Shown: positions 25,007 to 38,312, counted from the stretch's first letter. The stretch: 64,000 nt of DNA from Acanthacorydalis orientalis (GCA_034766995.1 CM068313.1:40273496-40337495), one strand, 5' to 3'. Numbers and translations are program-made. The notes: generated from the letters alone by a model not told the origin.

Positions 25007-25863
25007 GATGTAATAAAATTAAGAATATAATAAAATCTATTAATATTATTGGAACGATTAAACAAATAGAGTATTGCTGGTGATAAATTTAACAAATATA
25101 TGTAACATAGTTCCGTATTATGTTTGATAAAATATAATTGGATTCTTAAACTCAAGTTTGAAATAATACTTCTCTGTTATGTTAATTTCACTCTCTTTGT
25201 AGAAGTGAATAACCTTTTCTGCAAACGATCATTTATTGACCGTAATCTTTCAGATGCAATAGCCACCATAACTTATAATCTGCAGTGTGGCTATTTATAA
25301 AACGCATCAACCACAGTCCGTAATTGTTTAGTATTAAATTGGTTTCTCAGCATATGATTTGATGCTTCACTGCATCAGAGACACCAAGCATTTTTTTTGT
25401 GAATTATTGTGTAAAATTCATATTTGTTCACACATTACTGTGTAATTCATTTTTTTTAAATGGTTTCGAACAAAAAGTGATGATAAACTTCAAAATATTT
25501 CATGTTTCAAAATGTTTAAATTTTTAACGGAAGAAAGGTATCAGGTAGTTGTTGCAAACTTTAGTATTATTTTCTACGAAATTTCGTATAAAGTAGAGTG
25601 AGTGTTGAATAATAATTTCGATAATCTGTTAGGTATATCTGTTAAATATGCACCGGATTGTATTTTCTTAAATAATTGATTTCAATGTTTACTTATGAAC
25701 TTATTTATAAATATATTTTCCATAATTCAACACATTTGGTATATTCTGGTATTTCTTGGAAACCGATTACAAGTGTATTACTGTATTATAAATTCCATTA
25801 AATATAAGGTTTATTTTACATTGAAAAATCAATTCATCGGCATAAGAATACTGTGTATCAACT

Positions 25864-25865
<2 letters not shown>

Positions 25866-25922
<57 letters not shown>

Positions 25923-25945
25923 AGTATGTATGTATGTATATATAA
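25866..25945. repeat. (TA)n-(GTAT)n microsatellite
   Basis: About 27 TA units, then GTAAGTATGTATGTATGTAT. Confidence 0.95.
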
Positions 25946-26251
25946 CCAGTTTGTTTGTATGAAAAATTATAAAAATCAGTCTTGAGTTTATACACTTCGT
26001 TAAACAAATATTACTTTGCTACCAATAGTTCTGATTGGATTTGATTTACTTGAGTAAAGTAATAATTTTTCATTAGTTATTTATCTTCTTATATAAAGTA
26101 AGAATAAAAAAATGTGACAGACATATTAAGTTTTTATAAATAATTTCTGATACAAATGAACAGTCAGTTTAAACGTATATTTTTATGAATCCATTTTTAG
26201 TATAAATGTTATTATTGTTTTATTAATAATAGATTTGAAAAATTTCATGTA

Positions 26252-26410
26252 CAGTCAAGTCTCTTTTATGCGGTAGATACGTTCCATAGAAAACCGCATA
26301 TAAAAAAATCTCACAAACGTTGAAAAGTTAGGGATACGTTCATAATTTTCTAGAACCACATAAAACCAACGCAATGAGTTAAAATACATTCCATTTATAT
26401 GTATATTTCC
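26252..26410 (+). mobile_element. Tigger/pogo-type end or MITE fragment
   Basis: TA is followed by CAGTCAAGTCTCTTTTATGC, then GGTAGATACGTTCC and GAAAACCGCATAT. It resembles one end of Tigger-like elements (CAGTCAAGTCTC with an ACGTTCC block). No matching right end was found, so the right boundary is arbitrary. Confidence 0.5.
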
Positions 26411-27070
26411 TCTTTATATTTCTTTGAAAATTGAAATGGTTTTTATAAATATTTTGACTCATTTAATAAACACAAATTTAGAACAAATAATAGTTTTATT
26501 CGATGACAAATGTAAAAGCTAGATCAATTCAAAAACAACCACACTGGAAATTATAGAAAGTGCTTCGCAATTTGGGGTTATGGCCGGAAATTGAAAGTAG
26601 CAAAGGTCGAAATTATCGTATTTGTGTCATATTATAAAATAATTACTCATCGTGTACGTAAATCCACACAATCACATACACCTTACGTTCATACGGTTAT
26701 TATTGCGGTTATTACAATTGTGTCAATTGATAATAATATCGGTAATAGATTAAAATATTATTTCGTATTTATACGCATTTAATAATTGCTCAAACATTTC
26801 GTAAAACTAAACGTAATGTTCTATAGGAGAAATAAAGTAATTAAATTATTCCTTTAATGATGATCATGGCAAATTAATATTTATTTAATTTTACTGTTGA
26901 TGTATTTGTTATCGGTTTTGCATTGTATACTATATACTCAATGAACCATCACTAAAAATTTAAATATTTATGTACTTTTATATTCATTTTGTTGTAATAA
27001 TTATCATATTTATATGATTGCTCAGCGTATCGAAAATGTAATTACATGTATAACAATACAGTGTGTATAT

Positions 27071-27156
<86 letters not shown>

Positions 27157-28350
27157 GTATATATTCATTGGACTTGTTGATTTAATACAAAACCTAAAAT
27201 ACTCGAACAAGAATGAATAGTAGTGGTGCTTACTCTGCCCACCCACGTACTCGATGCAGGGGGCAAGTCAGAAGCGTAGACCTTTTGGAATAAAATAAAA
27301 ACAGGATTTGGAATTAATTGCAAGTGTAAATGATAACCGATTAGAACATTGTTGTATTTGATTAATGAAAACATTAAATATCGTGAAGATGCAGACAATA
27401 ATTATCATATAACTATTTTATGTTATAAAATCGTAATATGGTCCTTTTTTTTATGGACCATATTATATGGACGATATGCCAATATTTTTGATATAAATAA
27501 CCGTATGTTAGCATTTATTGAAAAGCGATCTAAATGACAATTAATTGTTTTTTTTTTGGAGCAAATAACGATTATTTGTCGGATGAATGGATACAGAATT
27601 CGAAAACATATTATTTTTTACAATATTATGAGGACTTTGTTTTTTTTTTAGTAGTAATAACGCAGAGACAAAACACCATTGATTTTATAAAAAAATAAAT
27701 AAAAACATAAAGATTTAAACCTATTTTTTTAAGATTTTTCGTGCAAAAAGCTGCATTGTAAATAGTTTTTAAATAAAATATTAGAATAGTGCCTTGAGGA
27801 ATTAAAACATTTTTTATAGATTGGCAAGTAGCACTACAAGAAAACTACAGTATATTTTTTTTAATTATTTTAATTGGAAATATGTGTAATATTTAAATCC
27901 AACAAAAATTAATGAAATATACAAACACCAATTCATACATGGTATGCTATGAAAAATGTAATATACAACTGTATGTGTATTAATGCATCAAATGATAACT
28001 TCAGAACTAGAGTTTGAGATTATATTATATGCATATCATGATGGGGATGATCTAGTATATGTCGATGACCATACAGTGATAACGAGTGAATGTGCTGGCG
28101 CACTTGTGTGTCAGCTACGTCGTGTTATCTGATGGATATATATATATATATACACTAGACGTGGGTATACATAAAATTATCATTTATTAATTATACTTGC
28201 AGAATAGACTGTTTTAAATGTACGAATGATTATTTGTTATATTATGCATCAGTTAGTAAATAATTTCGAACAAATACTTCGTCGATGTAAAAATGAATAC
28301 CTCGTTGAAATATTTTTATCACTAAACGATTCATCTAAAAATATATTCTA
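26411..28350. other. AT-rich sequence without a gene
   Basis: One large TA array (27064-27165). GC-richer patches at 27215-27290 and 28050-28135 have no recognised content; the latter contains an imperfect inverted repeat around GTGCTGGCGCAC. Confidence 0.5.
27064..27165. repeat. (TA)n microsatellite, long
   Basis: About 100 bp of TA units with TACATACATA at the left and GTATATA interruptions at the right. Confidence 0.95.
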
Positions 28351-29180
28351 TTAGCTTGGTACAAAAATAATCACGGTTTTTACGTATCGAGTGTAAAGAC
28401 GCATATATCAGTTAAAAATTATATTTATTAATCAAAATAAAGACCATTGACGTCCACACATTTTCTCCAACGGGAAACAAGTTTGTTTATTCCTACAAGA
28501 TAGAATTCCGGAGTCCTGGAATTAACGAATTCATCGAAAGCGCTTTGAGCTGATGCTTGATCTTTGAAAACCAACCTTGTAGGAAATTACTCAAATGTTT
28601 TAAAAAATGATGGGTGAGATAAGGTTTCATAACTCAGATCATTTAATTTTTTTAAATTCATTTGTGAGACGTGTGGTCGGGCGTTGTCATGAAGAATTGA
28701 TCCTCTTCGATCGACTAATGCTGATCGCAAACGATGCAATTTCTCATGCATTTTTTCAATTTCCTGACAATATTTTTCTGCTGTTATTGTTTCACCAAGG
28801 TTTAAGAAGCTGTAGTGAATGATGCACTTGCCGACCACCAAATAGTGACCGTAATCTTTTTTTCATGAAGTTTCGTTTTAGGAAACTGTTTTGGTACTTC
28901 TCCTCGGTCGTCTAGCCACTGTGATGAACGTTTCCGATTGTTGTAGAGAATCCACTTTTCATCACATGTGAAAATTTGATTAAGAAGAGGATCATTTTTG
29001 TAATGCAAAAGAAACGCAGAGCAGACTTCGCATCACCGAATTTCTTAATGTTCGTTTAGTTCATACGGCACCCATTTATCCAGCTTTTTTGTTTTTTTTT
29101 CACACACAGCAATACTGTCAGAATCTTCTGATATCAGACTCATCGACAAAAAGATTTTTCTTTCCAACCCATATAGATAT
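28351..29180 (-). mobile_element. SETMAR-type mariner, truncated
   Basis: TA precedes the end TTAGCTTGGTACAAAAATAA, continued by TCACGG, a mariner terminal repeat of the TTAGGTTGGTNNAAAAGTAA type. The minus-strand transposase remnant fills the rest. The 5' part of the element, with the DNA-binding domain and second terminal repeat, is not found. The right limit is where similarity to transposase fades. Confidence 0.75.
28428..29180 (-). pseudogene. Mariner transposase (SETMAR type), N-truncated and broken
   Basis: Cut-and-paste transposase of the DD34D group. Read on the minus strand through several frames: LDKWVPYELNEH, then FTCDEKWILYNN with the first catalytic Asp, SSQWLDDRGEVPKQ, VTIWWSA, LVDRRGSI, HDNARPHVSQ with the second Asp, KKLNDLSYETLSHPS, and at the end GINKLVSRWRKCVDVNG. 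The stop is at 28428-28430. At least three frameshifts or stops separate these blocks. The third catalytic segment (PYSPDLSPTDY in relatives) is damaged after HPSFF. The N-terminal HTH half is missing. It is clearly inactive. Confidence 0.8.
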
Positions 29181-30069
29181 AATTTTAATTATTAATAAAA
29201 AAATTGACATACTTAAAACCGAAACATTTAAATTATATTAAGATTTACATTGGTAATAAATAAAATCATTCCTTTTTTATATAAAAACGCACACGTGCCA
29301 CATATAGGTACAAGTAAACACGCAACTCACACTTATTCGGATATACGTGCACATGTAAGAATTTATTTTTCATTAAAAATCATAAATTCTTATATCATAT
29401 AAATATAGTGATATTTACAATTTTAAAAAATATGGTAACGTTTAAGTTTTTATTTGTAATAACACTTATGCTCTCTTAATAATAATTGCAATACAGTTCA
29501 TTAAGTAATATCACAAAAGAGTCATTTGTATTTTAGAAAGTATGTTATATATTATTATTCATAAGTTTATAAAATTTTCCTTACATTTCATGAGAGTAGT
29601 ATATTTAAATATTTATTATCAGAAGTATTATTTATGATTTAATTATTCTTAGTAAATCATTAAAATAATGTTCACTTGCTTTAAATTCTGAATTTGAACG
29701 ACCTTTCGTAATAAATTTTTTTCTAAATCTGTTTAAAGTGTATAATTTGTACTATACATTCTAATTATTAAGTCTAAAAACGTCTAATGTGTTAACATAC
29801 ACATTAATTATAATTTTGATTATAATTATAATAATATACAATAATATAAAAAAGATATTTTTAGAGTATAAATGTTAATAAACGTGTTAATTTCACATAG
29901 AAACTTTTTCAAAGATTCTATTTATATATATTTTTTATGAAAAGGTTACTTGTGAAGGTTTGAGTTTATAAGTATTGTGAGAGCTATTTTTATAATATAA
30001 TAAATAACCATGATTTATATCATGACGTGTATATTTAAAAAAAATACTGCATTCAACAATTGTACTGTT
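29181..30069. other. AT-rich sequence without a gene
   Basis: No repeats, motifs or open frames of note. Unusually for this window it also lacks a TA array. Confidence 0.6.
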
Positions 30070-30345
30070 ACTCCTACATTTCTAATATACTTGCAATGAC
30101 CCGACCACTAAAAGGATGATATTTCGTCACTCATCCTCCCCATCTTATGCGTTCAGTGACACGCAGTGGTAAATATTCGTCTTCTCAGTACGCCAAAATA
30201 ACTATCTTTCAGCCCCACATATAATACCAGTAACTGCAAAAACTTGTCGGTGGTAGGGTGTCTGTTCGCTTGAAATAGATTCAAGTCCTATAATGGCTGT
30301 AGCAACCGAATACAAGGGGTGTTAAACCAACTGCTTTCCATTGGG
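30070..30345 (+). repeat. Possible tRNA-derived SINE
   Basis: A GC-richer island. Near its right part TCGGTGGTAGGGTGTCTG resembles an RNA polymerase III A box. About 30 bp downstream AGATTCAAGTCCTAT resembles a B box. ATAG..CTAT can pair around TTCAAGT, the usual T-arm loop of tRNA. No full cloverleaf can be drawn and no poly-A or simple tail is evident. No second copy was noticed in the window, so this is tentative. Confidence 0.4.
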
Positions 30346-31003
30346 GGATACCAATTTTACTAAATGCACGAGTAGGTGGTTTACAATAATATACAATCAA
30401 TATGTGTGAGTAGTTATGTAATTGATTAATTGCTGGGTTATTTTTCTTTTCGAGCATGGAAATGTATGCTATTATAGCACTTCCCCTTGTTTAATTGCAA
30501 TTATATTATGTTACAGTCATCAATTAGGTGTCATAATAGGATGAGCATGTATGGAAACATTTAATATTGGAGCATTTTGAAACAATGTATCGTTCGTTGT
30601 TAGAATAACAAATATTTGTCATAATCATACATATTTATATTTTCAGATTACCGTATAAAAATCTGTTTTTTTTTATTGATTTTCTTAATCGTAATAATTG
30701 ATAAGGACTTTATTTGGTTTTATTTTTAATAAAATAAAAAACATCAACAATTTGCAAGTTAAAAAATCGATATTGTACACAATCCATTCCACATTATGTC
30801 CCTGAAAATATAACATTCAGTTTGAAGCTGACATTTGAAAAGGTCATAAATGTAAAATAAAAATGTTACTTTGTGGTTGGTTGTTTTTTCTTTTATATTT
30901 TTTTAATCCATTTTAACTACCTATACCTAACATAATTGTACGAATCCACAGTAAAATATTTTTAACTTATTAGTTGTCATAAAAGAATGTATGATACATA
31001 CAC

Positions 31004-31056
<53 letters not shown>

Positions 31057-31447
31057 TTCTAATTGAAACTGATTAAATATGAAGTAATATCAGTCAAGTT
31101 GAAATCATTAAACCGGACACGTTATACTTTTTCTACAAAATGTTTATTGAAACGTATTTACAAATTAGTTTATCTTTTTATTGGAATGACTGGCCATTTG
31201 ATTTTTATAAGAAATGAAGCATACAATAATTGAGTTTATAAAATTTAATTTTGTTTCAAGTATTTTTTTTATTAGCAATTTTACTTTTTTTAATTTGTTA
31301 TTTAAATAATAAACGCTTTACGGTTTTTCACGTTGTATGAATGTTTTTAATTTAGTTTGTTGAAATTAAGTGATTGTATAATAATTCAGATTGTTCAATA
31401 TTTGAAATGTCGGTCACTGTGTGTGATATTTGTTTAAAATGAATGAT

Positions 31448-31500
<53 letters not shown>

Positions 31501-31592
31501 TATTTATATATATGTGTATGTATGTATGTGTGATTTGAGTGCTGGAAAGTGCCACAACTTAAAATTTGTATTCAATATAAAAGTGTATTGAG
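30346..31592. other. AT-rich sequence without a gene
   Basis: TA arrays at 31014-31050 and 31450-31503. Nothing else recognised. Confidence 0.6.
31450..31530. repeat. (TA)n-(CA)n-(GTAT)n compound microsatellite
   Basis: About 20 TA units, then CACACACACATAT, then GTATGTATGTATGTG. Confidence 0.9.
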
Positions 31593-32477
31593 CAGGAGCG
31601 GGAACATTTTTCAGACCGCGTGCTACATTGGCCTTCTGTAGTTTTTAGCGAGCCGTATGTAAAAAAATGTGTTTATTTTCTCATACATAAGGTGCTCATA
31701 GTGAGGAATGAATTGCAATCATTCCGCAAATCGACTTTATATTTTCAACGAATTTTCACGGCCCCTCCCTACCACCGCCATTGCTCCCAAATAGGTTACA
31801 TAGTCAAAATAATATCGAAAAGTCGAGTGGGGCACACTGCAGATTTTTTTGAGGGGAGGGAGAGCTTTAGCGTACAAAATCTAAATTTAATAAATAAAAA
31901 TCACTGTTTTCCATTGTTCACAAAAATACATTTATTTATTAATCTCATCAAAGATGTATGCATATAAATAACAGTATAATTTTAAATGAAATTAGATATC
32001 TATATTACTAATGCAATGCTAATGTGATGTCTGACGTCCCAAATTCTGAACAAGTTTATTGTTATCAGGCACGGGCTTGCTCGTAACAACTCTTAGAACA
32101 GATTGTAGATTACAATCGCTTAACACTGTTCGATTTTTTGATTTATTCTTTTTCATGCAAGAAAAAGTTTGTTTACATATATAAATCGAAGTACAATCAC
32201 AAACATTTTTCTAGCAAACGATTTCAAGCTGCTAAATTTTTGTTCATCAACTGATATATAAAATTCAATAAGTTTCATATTCATGAATTTTTATTTCAGA
32301 GCATTGTTTGCTTGCAGGGATTTATCTACTTGACCTGAAGCGCATTCGGTGTTTGTTTATATAATTTAACATTTTTGTAGTAAAATTTTTTAAAAAAATC
32401 TTACACTTGTGCACAGGCCGCATAAATTGTCGTCGTGGATCGCATATGACCCACAGGCTATACTTTACCCACCCCTG
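31593..32477 (-). mobile_element. hAT transposon, degenerate
   Basis: An element of about 885 bp. Left end CAGGAGCGGGAAC; complement of the right end CAGGGGTGGGTAAAG. The flanking 8-mers GTATTGAG (31585-31592) and ATATAGAG (32478-32485) agree at six of eight positions, as expected for an old 8-bp hAT target duplication. The interior near the ends contains ACCGCGTGCTACA and GTGGATCGCATATGACCC, typical of hAT elements related to GTF2IRD2/EPM2AIP1-type genes. It carries a minus-strand transposase C-terminal remnant. Too short to be autonomous (full-length relatives are about 2.5-4 kb). Confidence 0.75.
32019..32284 (-). pseudogene. hAT transposase C-terminal dimerisation domain remnant
   Basis: The minus strand reads MNMKLIEFYISVDEQKFSSL, then KSFARKMFVIVLR, then after a one-base frameshift SIYICKQTFSCMKKNKSKNR, TVLSDCNLQSVLRV and VPDNNKLVQNLGRQTSH, with a stop at 32019-32021. 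It matches the hATC region of transposases close to GTF2IRD2, EPM2AIP1 and SCAN/ZBED-type proteins. There the order is FYISLDEQKFPNL, STYICEQTFS, NKSKHRSRLTDEHL, LRIATS, and a final CQVSH-like end. The C-Q-F-S motif is preserved as CKQTFS. The catalytic core and BED finger are absent. A real but dead fragment of a transposase gene. Confidence 0.75.
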
Positions 32478-32483
32478 ATATAG

Positions 32484-32484
32484 A

Positions 32485-32534
<50 letters not shown>
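32484..32534. repeat. (TA)n microsatellite
   Basis: About 25 TA units, beginning within a few bases of the hAT target site duplication. Confidence 0.95.
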
Positions 32535-32537
<3 letters not shown>

Positions 32538-32778
32538 TATTTACATAGAAAAAATATTTTCCAATAGAATATTGTTCCTATTTCATAAATTTATTTAATC
32601 CTATTTTTGTCATTTCTATTTTGTTGGGGTGAAAATTATGAGAAACTAAAGCAAATAAATTATTTTTTTTTTTGATAAAAGGAAGATAATCAAAATTAAG
32701 ATATCATATTATACAACAAGCAAACTATTTATTTCGGGAAAACTGTCGATCATTGTTTTTCATTTTGTACGTTTTATA

Positions 32779-32819
<41 letters not shown>

Positions 32820-33121
32820 TACGATTTAAAATTTATAGAGATAAGAAAGAGATGCAGATGTTTGTTTTTTGTATATACTATTATATTTATAAGAGATATC
32901 TTATCATTGTATTGTCATTTGTCACATGGTAATCAAAAAAAACAACGAAATTTTGTATGCACGATGTGTACACATGATAGAATGATACATTATTAATTAT
33001 GTTAATTTGTTTTGTTTAAGTATTAATTTTAGTATTTTATATATATACATACATACAAAGTAGATTTTTATGGTGAAATTTTTATTTACTTTTTACATTT
33101 ACTGTTGCTTACTTTGTGCTG

Positions 33122-33140
33122 GTATATATATATATATATA

Positions 33141-33221
<81 letters not shown>
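33122..33221. repeat. (TA)n microsatellite, long
   Basis: About 100 bp; two ATAAATATATA interruptions at the left, then about 30 pure units. Confidence 0.95.
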
Positions 33222-33226
<5 letters not shown>

Positions 33227-33678
33227 TAAATGTTTTCTGAACACGAAATAAGTACCGCGATTTAATTTATCTATGATTCTGTGCTGATTATTATAGAATG
33301 TATAGGGAATTGTCCATTATTAACCGTAAAAAATCTTCCTGTTCGGGTTTTTTCTCAAAGAGAAATCCTTGGTTTGAAATTTCTAGACCCATTTCTAGCT
33401 TATTTGATAATTTGCAGCATCGTCTCCCAACATCAATCGTCCTTTTTTGTTGACCTGTTTTACTCTTCTGATCATAATATAAGAGCATATGGGTGGCTAA
33501 AATCCACAATATTTTAAACTTTCAAAATATTTGTATTAGAATACCATAGCCAATCTTAATAATTGTCTTGTGAAAAAAATAGTCTCACAAAACATGCCTT
33601 TTAGAATAGTAATGAAGTAAGTTACCCAAATTACTTCTATTGCCACAGTCCACACGAGCTTGTACAGTACTATACATA

Positions 33679-33700
33679 TGTGTGTGTATATATATATATA

Positions 33701-33757
<57 letters not shown>

Positions 33758-33773
33758 TTATATATTTATATAT
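33679..33773. repeat. (GT)n-(TA)n compound microsatellite
   Basis: GTGTGTGTATATA blocks twice, then a pure TA run, then TTTATTTATATATTTATATA. Confidence 0.9.
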
Positions 33774-34347
33774 AATTTTGTAACATAATTGTTTTGTTTA
33801 AAGGTTAAACAAACGAAAAATTCAAATTTTCGATTGTAGTCTCTATTATTGTCTTTTTTTAAAAGAAAAACTAGGAAGTGGAACAATGAATAGGCCTAAG
33901 TAAATAAATGTATTTAATTGTAACGGAAAGTGCAATGTAGTGTTTTTAACGGTTACGTAAGGCTCTCTAGTAAATACTTTTCTCACTGCCTTTATTACCA
34001 TATTTCGATCATCGTTTGAAGTTATCGAATATTTGTTTTTCAAATATTTTTCTCTATTTACGATTTTAAACAGTGTTTTTAAGGTTTAATATTTCCAAAC
34101 AGTTTAATGTTTATTGTGAAGCTATATATTTTCTAATAAGGTTAGAAATAATATTTTATATACTAATTGCTGCAATAAAATTGCATTATTAATATGAATA
34201 AATGAAAATGAATACTGTTTATGTTAATAATTATTGCTTATTTTCTCATGTTGTCTATTTGAAATATAAAAGAGATTTCATAATGTTCATATATGTTCAT
34301 TTTATTTGAAATTTTAAAGTATTCGTATAACTTAATTGTCTCTTTAT

Positions 34348-34352
<5 letters not shown>

Positions 34353-34416
<64 letters not shown>
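34353..34416. repeat. (TA)n microsatellite
   Basis: About 32 TA units. Confidence 0.95.
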
Positions 34417-34420
<4 letters not shown>

Positions 34421-35021
34421 TTGAATATTTTTATAAATGTTATTATATTTGTTTTATTATTAATAACTATCATTAACTTGTCAACACATCTATTTTTAAC
34501 ATGTGTGAAAATATCGTTTTGACTTAAAAGTTTCCAGTTTCACCATGTAATTATTTGAAGTCAAACTGCAGCGTTTATTTCTAACTATAAGTGTAACGTA
34601 CATCATCTAGATGGCTAGACCGTGACCATTTATGTCTAATCCTTTCGTTTTGTATGTTTTCATTATATTCTATTGATGTTTAAAATACTGTTATTAATAT
34701 AATGGATTCGTATTCTTAAATAAACAGAATAATGCATTTTTAAAGATGAAATAGTGAAATAGCTACCCAACAGGTCATTGAATAAAGCCATAAAAGTTTG
34801 AATAAATGTTTAATGTGAATATTAGTTTGAGTTTCGTATTATAATATTTTAATATTGTAGTTTATTTATATTGTGAAATGATTCACATTTTTTAATTTCC
34901 GTTGCTGTTCAGGACAGTTCCTAAAATATGATTAGATAAAAATTATGATTATTTTAGGCAAGTACTTAAAACATATTTTAAGTAACCGTATTAAACCATA
35001 TCTAATTATTTAATGTAGCTG

Positions 35022-35023
<2 letters not shown>

Positions 35024-35090
<67 letters not shown>
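35024..35090. repeat. (TA)n microsatellite
   Basis: About 33 TA units. Confidence 0.95.
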
Positions 35091-35092
<2 letters not shown>

Positions 35093-37024
35093 GTGTAAGA
35101 TTAATATGCCTGCTTAGAATAATCAGTCCGGAGACTTTCGAAACAAAACTAATATTGTCTGTTAACATATTCCTGGTTTAGTCTGTTACTGAATATAGAT
35201 AACATTATATCACAATCTAATTCAGTAATGATGTTTATTTATCGAGCCTTGATTTCGTGTATCTAAAATTGTATACAGTCATTAATTCAATAATAATTAT
35301 TTTGTGTATTTTAGTTCTTTAACCTCAGTACTTTTATTTAGTGTAAATATGACCATTTTTCTGAGAAAGAATTTAATTTACATAAACGTCATCCTTTTAT
35401 ATATTGAATATTTAGAACCGATTGTCAATATTCTTATAAATAATAATATTATAAAAAAAGGGGTTCCGAGTATGTAGCAAGAAACATGTTGTTTTAGTTT
35501 TTTTGTCATATACTTTTTTTTGTAGGAAATTTATCTTGCATGTGTGAAATTAAATTTCCATATTCTGACTTTTTTATTATACTTCTTTGTTAAAACGTTA
35601 CATGGTGGCTCAAAATCAACTAATTAACTACCAGCTAATTCGTCTTTTCATAAAATTAGTTTCTTTTTCTTTTAAAAAAAATAAAGTATAAATTATTTCG
35701 TTAATATAAGAACTCGGGTTCAGTATTTAATATATTTTTTAAAAAGTAAGTAACATTAAAACCATATAATATAAAAAAATGTGATCTTTAGTCATCATTG
35801 GCATTTTCCTACGAGCCATTAAAATGTGCTCAATATTCGTAAACAATATTAATATACGATTTTAAGCAAAAAGTATTTTAATATTTTGTGTGCTTATCAT
35901 TCAATCAATTTGTCTCTCTTTCTGTATATATATATATAATGTTTATTTATAAAAAATACTTTTGGATTGTTTTCAAATTGTGCAGGTTAATTTGTTTATT
36001 AAAAGTATCATCAGTATAAAGCAATGAAAAGCAATCTTAAATATAATATATTTTATATTACAATAATTTCGACTAATTTCTTTACTTTGGATATAAATTC
36101 AAGCCGGAAAATAGGTATTATTGTTAATACTGCATGTGCTGTTTATAACAAAATAAGAAAAATCTTATTATGTTTAATGATCTATAGGTAAACCAGGTTG
36201 TAATTTTAAAACTTTTGACTATTTAATAAATAATGTTTGGACAATATCAGAATATTAATAATATTTATTGATGATGATCTCAAAATAGTAAATATTCACT
36301 GTGATGCTGATATATTAAACTTCAATATTTATTATATAGTTATTGACAAATGTTGAACATCAAATCGGCCATCGCATCAAATATGTGAAAATGTGACACA
36401 ACACTTTGAAAATATATAACATATACAGATATGTATTGAAAAATGGATATTCTGTTTGAATTTTATGCAAAAAGTATAATAACATGCAACACTGCACTCA
36501 CTAATGCATTACAATTTCGCATATTTGGTATTTTATATCCATTTTGTGCAGATTAGTGTGCAGAATGAATTTATTTAATTAATTCAATAAATATTTTATA
36601 GTTGTGTGAATTTTTTTGTACTGTATTTTTATTCGTGATATATTTGTCTTATTATACATAAAACGTATATGTTTAATGACATTTGTAGAATTCAACATAT
36701 TAAATAACGCCTCTAATATAATAAATAAAATAAATTCTTTGACATAACGCCTGCATAGGAAACCTTTACGTGTGTGGGGTATAAGAACAAGGACATGATT
36801 CTAATATTATGTTGAATTTTATAATGTGGAGTATTGTATAAAGAGCCTTTTTTCATAACAATTATTTCAAAATTAATTATAGTTAATGTGAAGTCTCTTC
36901 ACAGTAGCTTCGCAATTTAAGAATATATCTTAATATTCTTTAGTTAATCATTTATTTTTCGTTTACTCTATGTACTTTTTTCAAAAAAATGTGTTTATTT
37001 TTCTGGCTTTCGGTATACATTTTA

Positions 37025-37041
37025 CAGTCTATCTCTCTCTC

Positions 37042-37084
<43 letters not shown>

Positions 37085-37091
37085 ATGTGTT
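37025..37091. repeat. (CT)n-(TA)n-(GT)n compound microsatellite
   Basis: CTATCTCTCTCTCTCTG, about 13 TA units, then GTATGTGTGTGTATGTGT. Confidence 0.95.
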
Positions 37092-37181
37092 TATAACATT
37101 TTGGGATAATTTATTTTTAATAGAATCCGGTTATCTCAGAATTGACTCTATCGTAATTAATATTATTCATATTAAATGTCT

Positions 37182-37218
37182 ACTTACGGGTTTAACTCTT
37201 AGAGTTAAAACCGTAAGT
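37182..37218. repeat. Short perfect-type hairpin
   Basis: ACTTACGGGTTTAACTC and its complement (one mismatch) are separated by a 3-base loop. The stem of 17 bp is notable in otherwise random AT-rich sequence. There is no T-run or gene to make it a terminator. Confidence 0.75.
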
Positions 37219-37412
37219 TTGATATTATTTATTATTCCGTTTTGATATTATTCATTATTCATCGCAACTATTAAGCTGTGTACAATCTTTTTTCTTCCGT
37301 GCATTTTTTTTTAATATTTCAAAGTTAATTTTTTCTTAGTATTATTTGTAGTTATACTTTTGATATTTCATTACAATTGTCTAATTAAAATTTACATTAT
37401 TTTATTTTACAG

Positions 37413-37496
<84 letters not shown>
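37413..37496. repeat. (CT)n-(TA)n-(GT)n compound microsatellite
   Basis: About 17 CT units, about 15 TA units and about 9 GT units, in the same order as at 37025. Confidence 0.95.
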
Positions 37497-37497
<1 letters not shown>

Positions 37498-37798
37498 TTT
37501 AGTGTGTGTTTTACATTAACCGAAACTTTCAACTTAAATATTATTTGATGAATAATGGAATGCGAAAGAGAAATATGCAAATAAAGCAATACTTATTTTT
37601 ATAACTCTAGGTATTCCCTGTTCAATAGAATATATTTTACTATTATCTAATCGATAGAATACTTTTTATACCTAGTTGTATTTGTTCGGTGTATACTTTA
37701 TTTATTTTTATTCAAACATAATACATTTTTTTGTACTTATTATATTGCCGTCTTATTCAGTTGTTATATTAATAGGTGATTATTATAAATAGAAGTTA

Positions 37799-37800
<2 letters not shown>

Positions 37801-37839
<39 letters not shown>
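37801..37839. repeat. (TA)n microsatellite
   Basis: About 19 TA units. Confidence 0.95.
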
Positions 37840-37841
<2 letters not shown>

Positions 37842-38312
37842 GTCAGTGCAATATTTTTAATGGTCTGTTATATTTGAGAAATTATCAATTTCTGGTATAT
37901 AAACTCGTTATATTCATTCATTAAATTACATTAATTTAGATAATCAATGGCGTGTCTCAAAACGTAACTAATAAATTAATCATTTTAATGCAGTGCACAT
38001 GAAATTTGTACAGTATTTCAAAAAACGAACATATTTTTATTGTACGCTCGATTGCTTCACAGTAATGCGTATATGTTACTCTAGCAGAGATAATCGGATA
38101 CTTCATTACATGCATCAAGGAATGTTACCAGGCACCGTAGCTATTTTTATCAGTCAGAGGGACATCGTAACGAGACTACTGTCTGTGACTTCAGTAAACA
38201 TTGCAAAGCACAACAGAACGACCATCCATCCACAAACAGTTGATAGCCGTGACGAAAATACTATGTGGAATTATTGTTCTTCGTTCACACACAAACACAA
38301 AAGTGTGCCTAT

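Larger units (their letters stand above)
23951..26251. other. AT-rich sequence without a gene
   Basis: Several TA arrays and a hammerhead-like motif (24369-24431) are listed separately. The stretch at 25190-25400 is less AT-rich but shows no motif. Confidence 0.55.
32478..34416. other. TA-array-rich, no gene
   Basis: Large TA arrays at 32484-32534, 32780-32816, 33122-33221, 33679-33771 and 34353-34416. Overlapping frames on both strands at 33281-33517 have no recognisable content. Confidence 0.55.

Noticed and set aside
28020..28140. Imperfect inverted repeat around GTGCTGGCGCAC
   Set aside because: Pairing of the outer arms is poor and needs several gaps; not enough for a MITE.
31620..31967. 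A 115-codon plus-strand frame
   Set aside because: It lies inside the degenerate hAT element on the strand opposite to its transposase remnant and has no domain.
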